DNA of 64,000 nucleotides from NCBI GenBank assembly GCA_905181965.1, contig CAJIZY010000011.1, positions 1-64,000 of the forward strand. The letters run 5' to 3'. The notes under the pieces were generated by a model that saw nothing but the letters and a program-made list of their open reading frames with translations, was not told the origin of the DNA and searched no databases. Shown piece by piece: positions 18,846 through 27,942 of this stretch. A program made the translations under genes and the position numbers. The DNA comes from Akkermansiaceae bacterium. Its GTDB lineage: Bacteria; Verrucomicrobiota; Verrucomicrobiia; Verrucomicrobiales; Akkermansiaceae. The first letter of the stretch is position 1; the number at the start of each line of letters is the position of its first letter.

Positions 18846-19940
18846 ATGTCAACGACCACCATAAACCTTGGAGACCGGACTTTTGTTCTCGATAAAGACA
18901 AAGCTGATGCCGCCATCGCTTCTAAATCCGTCATTAACGGCCGCGATACCATGTTCTTCAACATGCTCCCCTTAAAGTATCAGTGGGCTTATGACCTTTA
19001 TAAAAATATGAAGGGCAATCACTGGGAGCCCGAGGATATTCAAATGCAAACTGATATTCAGCAGTGGCAGGGGAGCGAAATCTCTGATGTCGAGCGCTGG
19101 ATCATCAAGATGGGCATCGGATATTTTTCAGCGGCCGAGGGCATCGTCGGTGACAACATTCTCCACGTGGTCCGCGAGCTTGTGACTGCTCCCGAGCTCA
19201 AGCTCGTCCTCGGTCGTCACGCTCACGAGGAAAACATTCACGCTGACAGTCTCGTTTACATGATTTCGTCACTCGGCATCAACCCACACGAGTGTGAAGC
19301 GATGTTTGAGGACATCCCGACCATCAAGGCTAAGAACCATTTCGTTGTCTCAAACTCTCGTGCGCTTCGCCGCGATGTCGACCTCACCATTCTCGAAAAC
19401 AAGCAGGCTCTCGCTAAGAACATCTTCATGTTTGGCCAAGTCATGGAAGGGACTCAGTTCTATGGTCTCTTTGGAATGATACTGAGCCTCTACCGCCAGA
19501 ATAAATTCCCGGGGATCGGCCAGATGTTCCGCTATACTTTGCGAGACGAATCCAATCATATTAATGTTTTCCTCAATCTCTTAAACTCCCTTGTCATGGA
19601 GAATCCTGACATCATGACTCCCGAGTTCAAAGAAGACCTCCGCCAGACCATGGCCGAAGGGGTTCGCCTCGAAAAAGACTTCATTCGTGACTGCCTGCCC
19701 GTCGATTCGGTCGGCCTCTCGGTCGCAGAGTTCGAGCAATACATCGACTACATCTCCGATCGTCGCCTCGTCAATTGCCACCTCGAGCCTCTCGCGGGCG
19801 GCAATGTTGAAAACCCATTCCCGTGGCTTTCCGAAGCGATCGATCTCAAAAAGGAGCAAAATTTCTTCGAAGGAAAGGTGACTGAATATCAGAAGGCTTC
19901 GGCCCTCGAAGATTCTGGTTACACCGACGACGATCTCTAG
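18846..19940 (+). CDS. nrdB: Ribonucleoside-diphosphate reductase beta subunit, class Ic-like
   Basis: 364 residues of the ferritin-like R2 fold. Iron-site motifs: SAAEGIVGDNI with Glu98, HEENIHADSLVYM with Glu129 and His132, and RDESNHI near 236. Aligning His132 with E. coli His118 puts Leu136 where the radical Tyr122 should be, and Glu98 where E. coli has Asp84. Both features are those of class Ic R2 (Chlamydia trachomatis has Phe127 and Glu89), which uses a Mn(IV)/Fe(III) cofactor in place of a tyrosyl radical. The C-terminus EDSGYTDDDL supplies the tail that docks on the alpha subunit. First gene of the nrdB-nrdA pair under the NrdR box. Confidence 0.95.
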   Translation: MSTTTINLGDRTFVLDKDKADAAIASKSVINGRDTMFFNMLPLKYQWAYDLYKNMKGNHWEPEDIQMQTDIQQWQGSEISDVERWIIKMGIGYFSAAEGIVGDNILHVVRELVTAPELKLVLGRHAHEENIHADSLVYMISSLGINPHECEAMFEDIPTIKAKNHFVVSNSRALRRDVDLTILENKQALAKNIFMFGQVMEGTQFYGLFGMILSLYRQNKFPGIGQMFRYTLRDESNHINVFLNLLNSLVMENPDIMTPEFKEDLRQTMAEGVRLEKDFIRDCLPVDSVGLSVAEFEQYIDYISDRRLVNCHLEPLAGGNVENPFPWLSEAIDLKKEQNFFEGKVTEYQKASALEDSGYTDDDL

Positions 19941-20008
19941 CCCGCTTTTGGCGGGAGTTTGAAGGTTCGATTTCCAACCTTCAAACTCCGCAGCCAGATG
20001 CTGCGGAG
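19941..20008 (+). promoter_or_regulatory. Three consecutive hairpins between nrdB and nrdA, two mutually exclusive
   Basis: Hairpin 1: CCCGC (19941-19945) with GCGGG (19951-19955), starting right after the nrdB stop. Hairpin 2: GGAGTTTGAAGGTT (19954-19967) with AACCTTCAAACTCC (19976-19989), a perfect 14-bp stem. Hairpin 3: CTCCGCAGC (19986-19994) with GCTGCGGAG (20000-20008), a perfect 9-bp stem. Hairpins 2 and 3 share CTCC and cannot both be complete. None has a T-run directly after it. They could slow 3' decay of the nrdB part or tune read-through into nrdA. Confidence 0.6.
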
Positions 20009-20158
20009 CCTGATTTTTGATCTGGGCCCGCCAACCCCAAGATCCATCGATCAACCATTCTTGTGTCCCTTGTTTCTGATTAATTCCCTTCATCTACTGA
20101 GTCCTTCCAATCTTAATTTCCGCCCACTTTCCTTTTGATCCTTATTTAGTCCTGCCTC

Positions 20159-23100
20159 ATGTACCGCTCTTTATCCCTCTCCGAAGACCAAGCTCTCAAA
20201 GAAACAGTCGCTAACCGCGCCGCTGCCAGTACTTCTTTCGCCTGGCGCGAAATCCTTGCGACCGCCGAGCGCAATCCCATCCCTGAAATCACCGTCACGC
20301 GTGCAGGAAATGAAGAACAGTTTTCCCTCGCCGACGTTGCTGATGCGATTGGTGAATCTCTTACTAACCTCCTGATCTCTCGCGAGACCCCCGAGGATGA
20401 TATCTTCTCCGAACAAAATCGGTCTTTCGTTTCCGCGGTGGCCCACCGCGTTTCCAAATCTTTGATGAACCAGGTCCAGCGTGGGGGGAACCTCAAGCTC
20501 TCGCAAAACGACCTCTACCTCCTCATTGAAAAGGCTCTCATCGAAAATGACGCTTACGATGTTGCTAAATCTCTCATCTTTAAGCGTTCCCTCGAATCAA
20601 CTGGCGAAATTTCGGTCGATGCCGAACCACAGGAGCAAATTGCGGTCCGCCTGATTCGTCGTAACGGCAATGTCGTCCCTTGGTCTGAAAGTAAGATCGA
20701 GCAAGCGGTCGCCCGAGCCTTTCTCACCTTGAAGGAAGACCCCGCTCCTGCTCTCGCAGTGGCCCATGCCGTGACCGACCGCGTCAAAGATGGCGACCAA
20801 GCCTTCGTCCATATCGAAGACGTTCAGGATATCGTTCAGGAGGAGCTCATGAAGCAGGGGCACTACAAGGTCGCTGCGCACTATGTCCGCTACCGCGACG
20901 AACGGGCCCGTCTTCGTGCGGAAAATCCGGTCGAGGTCGAGGACCCAGCTCAGGAATCTTTCGTCACCGTCACAACCGATGGGACTTCCGAGTTTTGGGA
21001 TGGCGCCGAGCTTAAAAAGCGCATCCAATTCGCGATGATCGGCCTCAAGCTTTCTGTGAGTGAAGAGGAAATCGAGCATGAACTCCGGCGCTCGATCGGT
21101 GCCGAAATTTCACGCGAGGACCTGAAAAAAACCATCATCCTTAACTCGAAGACCCTCCTTGAAAAGGATGCTGACATGGCCAAGTTTGCGGGCCGCATCC
21201 TTCTCTCTTATATCTACGAGGAAGTCTTGCCGTGGAATATCCAGACCGATGGCATTGAGTCTCTCAAGGAAGCTCATCGTCAAAACTTCAAAGCCTACCT
21301 CCTCCATGGCGTCGAAATCGGACGCCTGAGCCAGGATATCCTCGATAAGTATGATATCGAACGCCTTGCCGATGCCCTCGATCCGTCTGCCGATCTTGAC
21401 TTCGATTTCCTAGGCATATCGACCCTTTATGACCGCTACCTGAACGTCGACAAAACGGGCGACAAACCACGGAGGATGGAAACTCCGCAGTTCTTCTGGA
21501 TGCGCGTTTCGATGGGTCTCTTTAAGGCTGAAAAGAGCAACGCCGAAGACTGGGTCATTCGCCTTTACAACCTCTACAAAGGGCGCCGCTTTTGCTCCTC
21601 CACCCCAACTCTCTTTAATTCTGGCACTCTGCATAGCCAGCTTTCGAGTTGTTACCTCTACAAGGTCGATGACTCGATCGAGTCCATCATGCACCGCGGT
21701 ATCGCTGACAACGCATTTCTTTCCAAATGGGCCGGTGGCCTCGGAGGTTCTTGGACTGCGGTTCGCGGCACTGGTGGCTTTATTAAAGGTACCAATGGTG
21801 AGAGCCAGGGCGTGATTCCATTCTTGAAGTTGCATAATGACCAACTCGTCGCAGTCAACCAAGGCGGCAAGCGTCGCGGTTCTGGTTGTGCGTATCTGGA
21901 GTCGTGGCACAATGATTTACCCGATTTTCTGGAGTTGCGTAAAAATACCGGTGACGACCGTCGTCGAACCCATGACATGAACACTGCCAACTGGATCCCT
22001 GATCTCTTCATGAAGCGCATGGAAGCGCGGCAACCGTGGACTCTTCTCCGCTCCAATGAGTGTTCTGATCTCCACGATCTTTATGGCAAGGCTTTCGAAC
22101 AGCGCTATCTCGAATACGAAAAAATGGCCGAAGAAGGTAAGATCTGGTCCCGGAAAGTTGAAGCGATTGAGCTCTGGAAAAAGATGCTCAAGATGATCTT
22201 CGAAACTGGTCATCCTTGGATCACTTTCAAGGATCCTTGTAATCTTCGTAGCCCGCAAGATCACACTGGTGTGATCCATTCTAGTAACCTCTGCACTGAG
22301 ATCACTCTCAATACCAGCGACGAAGAAACTGCGGTTTGTAACCTCGGTTCGGTGGTCCTCGACACCCACATCACGAAGGATGGCATGCTTGATCATGAGA
22401 TGCTCCGCGAGACTGTCACGGTTGCGATCCGCGCACTTGATAACGTCATCGACATTAATTTCTACCCGACCGATGCCGCTAAAACCGCCAACTCACGCCA
22501 CCGTCCGATCGGCTTGGGTGTGATGGGCCTCCAGAATGCGCTCTTCAAGAAGAACCTTCAGTTTGCCTCCGGGGCCGCAATCGAGTTCAACGACGAGTTT
22601 ATGGAAGCGATTTCCTATTACGCCTATAGTGCGAGTAGCGAGTTGGCAGGCGAACGTGGCACCTATAATAGCTACAAAGGTTCCAAATGGGATCGTGGAA
22701 TCCTTCCTCAAGACACGATTGACGCCCTCGAAGACGAAAGGGGAGTTAAAGTCGACGTGCCTCGTGGCGGCAAAATGGACTGGCGCCCGGTCCGTGAGGC
22801 GATTGCCCAAAATGGAATGCGTAATTCCAACGTGCTTGCCATCGCGCCGACCGCCACCATCAGTAACATCATGGGAACGACCCCGTGCATCGAGCCGAAC
22901 TACACCAACTTATTTGTGAAGAGTAACCTCGGCGGTGACTTTACGGTCCTCAACTCTGTCCTTGTCAATGACCTCAAGAAAGAGGGTCTCTGGGACAATG
23001 AGATGATTGATCAATTAAAGTATTTTAATGGCGAGTTGGCGGCTATTGAGGGTATCCCCGACCATCTCAAGCAAAAGCACCAAACTGTTTTTGAAGTGGG

Positions 23101-23389
23101 TTATGAAGCCATCATTGATGCCGCGGCCAGACGCCAGAAGTGGATCGACCAGAGCCAAAGCGTGAACCTCTTCTTGGCGCAGCCAGATATGAAGTCCCTG
23201 AGCCACATGTATCGACATGCGTGGCACACTGGATTGAAGACCACCTACTACCTCCGGACCCGCCAAGCTTCCGATATTGAGAAATCAACTGTTGCGAAGG
23301 CCGACAAAAAATCGTTCACCCCTGAGCAAGTTCAGGCCTGTTCCATTGAAGCCATGATGAATGGTGAAGAGTGTGAGGCCTGTCAATAA
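20159..23389 (+). CDS. nrdA: Ribonucleoside-diphosphate reductase alpha subunit with three ATP-cone domains
   Basis: 1076 residues, longer than the 760 of E. coli but like chlamydial NrdA. Three N-terminal ATP-cone-like units are visible: about 42-135 (ITVTRAGNEEQFSLADVADA), 160-255 (AVRLIRRNGNVVPWSESKI) and 270-355 (VTVTTDGTSEFWDGAELKKR). The catalytic barrel follows: STPTLFNSGT, LSSCYLYKVDDS with the first redox Cys, SNLCTEITLN with the radical Asn-Cys-Glu, and ETAVCNLGSV with the second redox Cys. ATPTATISNIMG and the C-terminal CEAC pair complete the class I pattern. It reduces ribonucleoside diphosphates using the radical-generating NrdB encoded upstream. Multiple cones predict dATP control of activity. 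Unbroken frame. Confidence 0.97.
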   Translation: MYRSLSLSEDQALKETVANRAAASTSFAWREILATAERNPIPEITVTRAGNEEQFSLADVADAIGESLTNLLISRETPEDDIFSEQNRSFVSAVAHRVSKSLMNQVQRGGNLKLSQNDLYLLIEKALIENDAYDVAKSLIFKRSLESTGEISVDAEPQEQIAVRLIRRNGNVVPWSESKIEQAVARAFLTLKEDPAPALAVAHAVTDRVKDGDQAFVHIEDVQDIVQEELMKQGHYKVAAHYVRYRDERARLRAENPVEVEDPAQESFVTVTTDGTSEFWDGAELKKRIQFAMIGLKLSVSEEEIEHELRRSIGAEISREDLKKTIILNSKTLLEKDADMAKFAGRILLSYIYEEVLPWNIQTDGIESLKEAHRQNFKAYLLHGVEIGRLSQDILDKYDIERLADALDPSADLDFDFLGISTLYDRYLNVDKTGDKPRRMETPQFFWMRVSMGLFKAEKSNAEDWVIRLYNLYKGRRFCSSTPTLFNSGTLHSQLSSCYLYKVDDSIESIMHRGIADNAFLSKWAGGLGGSWTAVRGTGGFIKGTNGESQGVIPFLKLHNDQLVAVNQGGKRRGSGCAYLESWHNDLPDFLELRKNTGDDRRRTHDMNTANWIPDLFMKRMEARQPWTLLRSNECSDLHDLYGKAFEQRYLEYEKMAEEGKIWSRKVEAIELWKKMLKMIFETGHPWITFKDPCNLRSPQDHTGVIHSSNLCTEITLNTSDEETAVCNLGSVVLDTHITKDGMLDHEMLRETVTVAIRALDNVIDINFYPTDAAKTANSRHRPIGLGVMGLQNALFKKNLQFASGAAIEFNDEFMEAISYYAYSASSELAGERGTYNSYKGSKWDRGILPQDTIDALEDERGVKVDVPRGGKMDWRPVREAIAQNGMRNSNVLAIAPTATISNIMGTTPCIEPNYTNLFVKSNLGGDFTVLNSVLVNDLKKEGLWDNEMIDQLKYFNGELAAIEGIPDHLKQKHQTVFEVGYEAIIDAAARRQKWIDQSQSVNLFLAQPDMKSLSHMYRHAWHTGLKTTYYLRTRQASDIEKSTVAKADKKSFTPEQVQACSIEAMMNGEECEACQ

Positions 23390-23433
23390 CGGGGGAGGTA
23401 GTTTCCATAGATTACCGGAATAGAAAATTCATC

Positions 23434-23469
23434 TTGAGGCGTTTGGGAAACCAATCGCCTCAATTTTTG
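23434..23469 (+). terminator. Rho-independent terminator after nrdA
   Basis: TTGAGGCG (23434-23441) pairs with CGCCTCAA (23456-23463), followed by TTTTTG. A-T pairs at the base of the stem extend into the T-run. Confidence 0.8.
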
Positions 23470-23511
23470 TTCGCTTATCGAGGCCGGTAACGGTCATCAT
23501 TCGAATAGCTA

Positions 23512-25149
23512 ATGAAAGAAAGGTATCATTTTCTAGACGGGCTGCGAGGTGGTGCGATGTTACTTGGCCTTGTCCTTCATGGGATTTTGTCATTTGCAGG
23601 GATCCCGATCTGGCCGGCTATGGATGTGAGATCAGAGCCCGAAGTCATTCTCCCTATCATTGGTTGGATTCATGGTTTTCGGATGCAGCTTTTCTTTTTG
23701 GTGAGTGGCTTTTTTACGGCCATGATGTGGAAAAAGAGGGGAGGGACGGCGCTTGTGAAACAACGTCTGCTGAGGATTGGGATTCCGCTCGTGGCGGGTG
23801 CGGTGATTCTCTTCCCTACAATGATGGTTTTGGGGGCATGGGGGGGAGAGGTCATAGCAGAGCGTACCGAGATGAGAGCCGAAGAATCTAAGGCTAAGCC
23901 AAAGGAAAAGAAGGCAGATCAGAACGCAGAAAGAAAATCAGATCAGGGTCTTCAGGAATAGCATAGTGCTCTTCGGGGAACTATACTCTTGTCAAAGTTG
24001 CTCTCAGCCGAGGCGGAGACGTAAATGCCAAAGATGATTCTGGGACTCCCTTGCTCACCTTGGCGACATTAGCAGATGATTGGGCGATGATCGACTTGTT
24101 GCTCGAAAGGGGTGCTGATATCGAGGGCCGCGGAGCTGATGGAGGCACTGCTCTGATGAGTGCCTCTTTTTGGGGAAGGGAACAAGCTGCTCAGGCCTTG
24201 CTTAGAGCGGGCGCCGAAGTGGACGCTAAAAACAAGAAAGGTGAAACCGCGATTTATCTCGCAAATTTAGATTTTGAGCTAGTTGAATACTTTGGGAAAA
24301 CCTTCGGGGTTGAGGTGACGGAAAAAAACCGAGCGGCTCGGGAACGGATCGTAAAAGCTTTAGAAGATGGAGGTGCAAAAGGTGATCCATGGGGGTGGTA
24401 TAAGTTGTTAGCCTTTATTCCAATTCTTCACCACCTATGGTTCCTCCACTACCTTCTGTGGCTCCTCGCGATTTTTTTGCCAGTCGCGCTAGTAGCGAGG
24501 AACTTCAAGGGGCGTCTGCCCGACTTCTTGATTGGTGTGCCAGGATGTTTGGTTTGGTTGATCCCGCTGACTTGGTGGTTTCAAACCCTCATGCCGGGAG
24601 AGTTCGGGCCGACTACCGCGGTCGGGTTTGTTCCATGGCCTCCATTATTGGGCTACTATGCGATCTTCTTCTTTTTCGGGGCGATGTGCTTTGGCAGAGG
24701 AATTTGGGAGGAAAAGGTCGGTCGTTATTGGCCTTTATGGTTTGTGTTTTCCTTAGTTCTTGGGTTGTGGGGCATGGTGCTTCATGAGGAAGGGGGCGAC
24801 GCAGTGCCGTGGCTTGCGAGCGGGTTTGCCTGGACGACAATCATTGCCATGATGGGTTTTTTCCGGGCATTTTTGAATCAGGGAAATCCCTAAGGTGCGA
24901 TATCTCTCAGATTCTGCTTATTGGCTCTATTTAGCACACCTTCCGGTGATGATCATGGTGCAGATTTTGATTAGTGGGTGGGAGATTCCTTTAATCATTA
25001 AGCTTGTGATTGTCATCGGGGGAGTGACCGCTGTTTTGCTTGTGATTTACGAATTTGCGGTTCGCTACACATGGATTGGAGCGATCTTAAATGGGAGGAA
25101 ATTTCGAGTTTCACCGCCTCCTCTTCCGATAGAAAAGCAAGAGGTTTGA
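23512..25149 (+). CDS. OpgC-like acyltransferase-3 membrane protein with inserted ankyrin repeats, two frameshifts
   Basis: The start RYHFLDGLRGGAMLLGLVLHG and MQLFFLVSGFF are the first helices of the acyltransferase-3 family (OpgC/MdoC-like, with the His in helix 1). After about residue 115 a Lys/Glu-rich linker (ESKAKPKEKKADQNAERKSD) leads, across an indel near 23960, into ankyrin repeats: LVKVALSRGGDVNAKDDSGT, IDLLLERGADIEGRGADGGT, QALLRAGAEVDAKNKKGET. Then helices resume (LLAFIPILHHLWFLHYLLW), and after an indel near 24890 the family end YLSDSAYWLYLAHLPVM appears. The family transfers acyl groups to extracytoplasmic sugars or glucans. The insert would lie in one loop, so it may sense or bind a protein. 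Unusual architecture; both halves fit one protein of about 545 residues. Confidence 0.75.
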
Positions 25150-25181
25150 AATAATGTCGGCTCACGATGCGTCCTGTTCAC

Positions 25182-26075
25182 ATGAAGTTCTCTAGTTTTC
25201 TTGCCGGCACTTTGATGTTTTCGCCTCTTTTTGGGGCCTTAGAGTTTAAAGATAGCAAAGGGAGGCATCTCGATGTGGTATCGGATGGGAAGGTTTTAGT
25301 TCGTTATATGTATGAGCACGATACTTCGACGCCCGAGAAGCATCACGAGACCTATAAGCCTTATTTGCATGTTTTTGATACCGAGGGTAAGAAGCCGATC
25401 ACGAAGGGCGCAGGTGGTCAGTTCACTCACCATCGCGGGATCTTTATTGGCTGGAGCAAGACAAAGGCGAATGGAAAGAGCTACGATCGCTGGCACATGA
25501 AAGGGGGCGATATTGTGCACCAAAAGTTTTTGAAGCAAGAGGTGCAGGACGGCACGGCGGTTTTCACCTCGGTGACCCATTGGATGGACGAATCCGCCAA
25601 GCCGTTTATGGAGGAGGAAAGAACCTTTATGGTTTCGGAAGGAAAGCATGGCGGGCGGCTGATGATTGATTTTCATACCAAGCTGTCTCCAGTGGATGGT
25701 GATGTCTTTTTGAAAGGGGACCCTGAGCATGCGGGAGTGCAGTATCGTCCAGCGAACGAAGTGGAGAAGAAGAAGACGAAGTATCTTTTTCCGAATGGAG
25801 TGACGAAGGTAAACGGGGTGAAGGATCTGCCTTGGGCTGCTGAGAATTACACTTTGGATGGGAAAGAGTATGGGGTCGTTCACATGAATGCGGCGTCGAA
25901 TCCTAAGGGAACGGTGCACTCGGCCTACCGGGACTACGGCCGGTTTGGAGCCTTCTTTGAGAAAGAGATTAAGAAGGGGAATTCACTCGAGCTGGATTAC
26001 GGATTCCTGATTTTAGACGGGAAGCTCCCTCCGGTTGAGAAAATCGACGGGGTTTGGAAAACGTGGACGCAGTAG
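25182..26075 (+). CDS. PmoA-like (DUF6807) exported protein
   Basis: A signal peptide (MKFSSFLAGTLMFSPLFGA) is followed by about 280 residues with the family blocks VLVRYMYEH, KPYLHVFDTEGKKPITKG, FTHHRGIFIGWSK and YRDYGRFGAFFEKEI. HHRG is the most conserved motif. The family is named for methane oxygenase PmoA by annotation, but it is common in Planctomycetes and Verrucomicrobia next to sugar-degrading genes and has no proven link to methane oxidation. Probably periplasmic, perhaps carbohydrate-related. ATG 25182 is preferred over the upstream ATG 25167 because the signal peptide begins there. Confidence 0.8.
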   Translation: MKFSSFLAGTLMFSPLFGALEFKDSKGRHLDVVSDGKVLVRYMYEHDTSTPEKHHETYKPYLHVFDTEGKKPITKGAGGQFTHHRGIFIGWSKTKANGKSYDRWHMKGGDIVHQKFLKQEVQDGTAVFTSVTHWMDESAKPFMEEERTFMVSEGKHGGRLMIDFHTKLSPVDGDVFLKGDPEHAGVQYRPANEVEKKKTKYLFPNGVTKVNGVKDLPWAAENYTLDGKEYGVVHMNAASNPKGTVHSAYRDYGRFGAFFEKEIKKGNSLELDYGFLILDGKLPPVEKIDGVWKTWTQ

Positions 26076-26105
26076 GACTGGATGGGCGGTTGTCAGACCG
26101 GCTTC

Positions 26106-26971
26106 CTATCGTTTTCTGAGGGCGAGGTAATTCCTCGCCTTTTTTCTAAAAAGGGAGCTTCGGGTAAATCCTCCGCCTGAGATTTGGTTCGAAACCCAGA
26201 GGTCGCATGAGGTGCCGCCATCGAGGTTGATGGCGTATTTGATATGAAACCCTTCAAAGGGTTGAGCTTGTAGGTTGTTGGCAAGACCCTGAAGCGTTGC
26301 GCGGTCGGCATGGCCGATCCCAAAGTGGTCGTTACCATCCCAAATGACGAAGGATCTAGGACGTTCTTTAGATTTTGAGAGCCCCGTGAGGCGCTCTTGA
26401 TTCCAAACGAGACGCGGCCCGGATTGGAGGAGCTCAGATGATTTTTGATAGCTCTTACGATGGGAGAGAATGGTGTTTTCTCCATCGATGATGCCAGTCC
26501 CCAAAAATGAGTGAGGCGTTGAATAGCTCCTCTTGACTGTCCATCGGTGATGACAAGGCCGAGAGGAGAACCATCGGGATTAAAAAATCCGCCGTTGATC
26601 GCGGCAAGGCTTCCTCGGCCTGCAAATTCGGCGCGGGCGAATTCGGTGCCGGGGCCTTCTTTTTGATCGATCACTTTTAGAAAGTAGTTTCGTCGATCAA
26701 AAGTGACAGCGGTGAAGGTGGTGCCGTTGAGCGAAGCTGAGTTGACTTTGAGAGGGTGACTTTGCGAGGGGAGGGCGCTTAAGATTGGGGAGGGAGGAGG
26801 ATCTTGAGGAGTAATCATTGATACGGCGCGGGCGGGGAGAGCTAGAGGATCAGCTCGAGATACTGTGGGTAACGGCGGAATCGGGGGCCGAGCGCGGGGA
26901 GTGGTGACCGAACAGGAGCCGAGAAGGGCAATGAGCAAAAGAATGAGGTGGGATTTCCAAAGGAGTTTCAT
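26106..26971 (-). CDS. Phosphodiester glycosidase (NAGPA) domain lipoprotein, one frameshift
   Basis: The N-terminus KSHLILLLIALLGSCS has a lipobox with Cys20. The mature part begins with a Pro-rich linker and then the NAGPA/DUF2233 fold: LKVIDQKEGPGTEFARAEFA, SLAAINGGFFNPDGSPLGLV (family core) and, after an indel near 26500, SFVIWDGNDHFGIG and YAINLDGGTSCDLWV, the second signature. The family includes the uncovering enzyme for mannose-6-phosphate and bacterial exported proteins; the bacterial substrates are mostly unknown. Its start overlaps the stop of the upstream regulator by 4 bp, so the two form an operon. Confidence 0.8.
26121..26146 (+). terminator. Terminator inside the 3' end of the convergent gene
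   Basis: GGCGAGG (26121-26127) pairs with CCTCGCC (26133-26139), followed by TTTTTT. It lies 45 bases past the plus-strand PmoA-like gene but within the last codons of the minus-strand lipoprotein. Confidence 0.7.
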
Positions 26972-27882
26972 TTGGCGGCACTGGCAAGCAGCGTCTGAAA
27001 ATTCGGCGGGATTTCCTCGCGATCAACGATCGCGGTCTCGACCTCTGAGAATCCGGCGGAGGTGATCATTTCTGCAAGTTCGGCTTCGGGAAAACCAAGC
27101 CAAGTGTCGAAGTAGAGTTCGCGTGCTTTTTCGAAAGTGTGCTGGAGGAGATCTAGGACGATGAGGCGACCTCCGGGTTTGAGAATGCGGTGGGCTTCTG
27201 AGAGAGCCTTGGAGGGTTGCTCAGCATGGTGGAGGGCTTGGGAAAGGATGGCGAGATCGACGGAGGAATCGTCGATCGGTGGGGATTCGATGTCGCCAAG
27301 ACGATATTCGAGATTGGGAAGCTCATTTTCTTTGGCGAGCTTTTGGCCAAATTCGACCATTTTTTCTGAGCTATCGATCGCGATGACCTTCTTGGCTCGT
27401 TGGGCGATTAGCTGGGAAAGAGTGCCTTCGCCCGCTCCAAGATCGGCGACGGTATCGTAGTTGAGAATTTTGAGCATTGCTTCGGCAAGCCCTTTCCAGG
27501 ACCGGCCGGGCACGTATTCGCGGCCAAATTTTCCGGCGAGTTCGTCAAAATAGGCTCGCACTTGGTCTTTTCGTTTCCGGAGGATGTGCCGGAGGGATGA
27601 TTGATCTTTGGCGCATTCGGGGAGCTCGCTGCCGGCCTCGCGGATGATTTTTGCAAGGGCGGGAGGGATTTGGGCCGAGTAAATATTGTTTTTCCCCGAA
27701 CGTTGATCGGCGACAAGCCCCTCTTTTTTGAGCTGGGAGAGCTGTGTCGAAATCCGCGACTGCCCCATTCCGAGGATTTGCTGGAGCTCGGCGACTGAAA
27801 GTGATTCGTCTCCGAGCAGCAGTAGAATCCGCAACCGCGTGGGGTCAGAGATCATTTTAAGGGAATTGAGAATTGACGGCAT
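26968..27882 (-). CDS. ArsR-type regulator fused to SAM-dependent methyltransferase (SahR-like)
   Basis: Residues 1-75 form an ArsR winged helix ([38 protein letters not shown]). Residues 105-304 form a class I methyltransferase with motif [14 protein letters not shown] (146-158), [11 protein letters not shown] and [13 protein letters not shown]. No ArsR metal-binding cysteines are seen. The same two-domain design is found in SahR, the regulator of S-adenosylmethionine recycling described in Proteobacteria, where the second domain is thought to sense S-adenosylhomocysteine. The gene diverges from metK-ahcY, with a perfect 24-bp palindrome between them, which supports the same role here. Overlaps the downstream lipoprotein gene by 4 bp. 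Confidence 0.85.
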   Translation of the reverse strand: MPSILNSLKMISDPTRLRILLLLGDESLSVAELQQILGMGQSRISTQLSQLKKEGLVADQRSGKNNIYSAQIPPALAKIIREAGSELPECAKDQSSLRHILRKRKDQVRAYFDELAGKFGREYVPGRSWKGLAEAMLKILNYDTVADLGAGEGTLSQLIAQRAKKVIAIDSSEKMVEFGQKLAKENELPNLEYRLGDIESPPIDDSSVDLAILSQALHHAEQPSKALSEAHRILKPGGRLIVLDLLQHTFEKARELYFDTWLGFPEAELAEMITSAGFSEVETAIVDREEIPPNFQTLLASAAK

Positions 27883-27903
27883 GTGATTGGTGGCTTAATT
27901 CGC

Positions 27904-27927
27904 ATCATCGAATCGCGATTCGATGAT
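27904..27927. promoter_or_regulatory. Perfect 24-bp palindrome, likely operator of the ArsR-methyltransferase regulator
   Basis: The half site ATCATCGAATCG (27904-27915) is followed directly by its exact reverse complement (27916-27927). It lies 16 bases upstream of the metK start and 22 bases from the divergent regulator start, so one bound dimer could control both directions. Confidence 0.8.
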
Positions 27928-27942
27928 ATCAAAAAAAGACCC

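Noticed and set aside
19961-19989. GGTTCGATTTCC resembling a tRNA T-arm
   Set aside because: It is part of the perfect 14-bp stem between nrdB and nrdA, and no acceptor, D or anticodon arms can be drawn around it.
27883-27942. SAM riboswitch ahead of metK
   Set aside because: The leader is about 60 bases and taken up by the 24-bp palindrome; no kink-turn or SAM-binding helices are visible.
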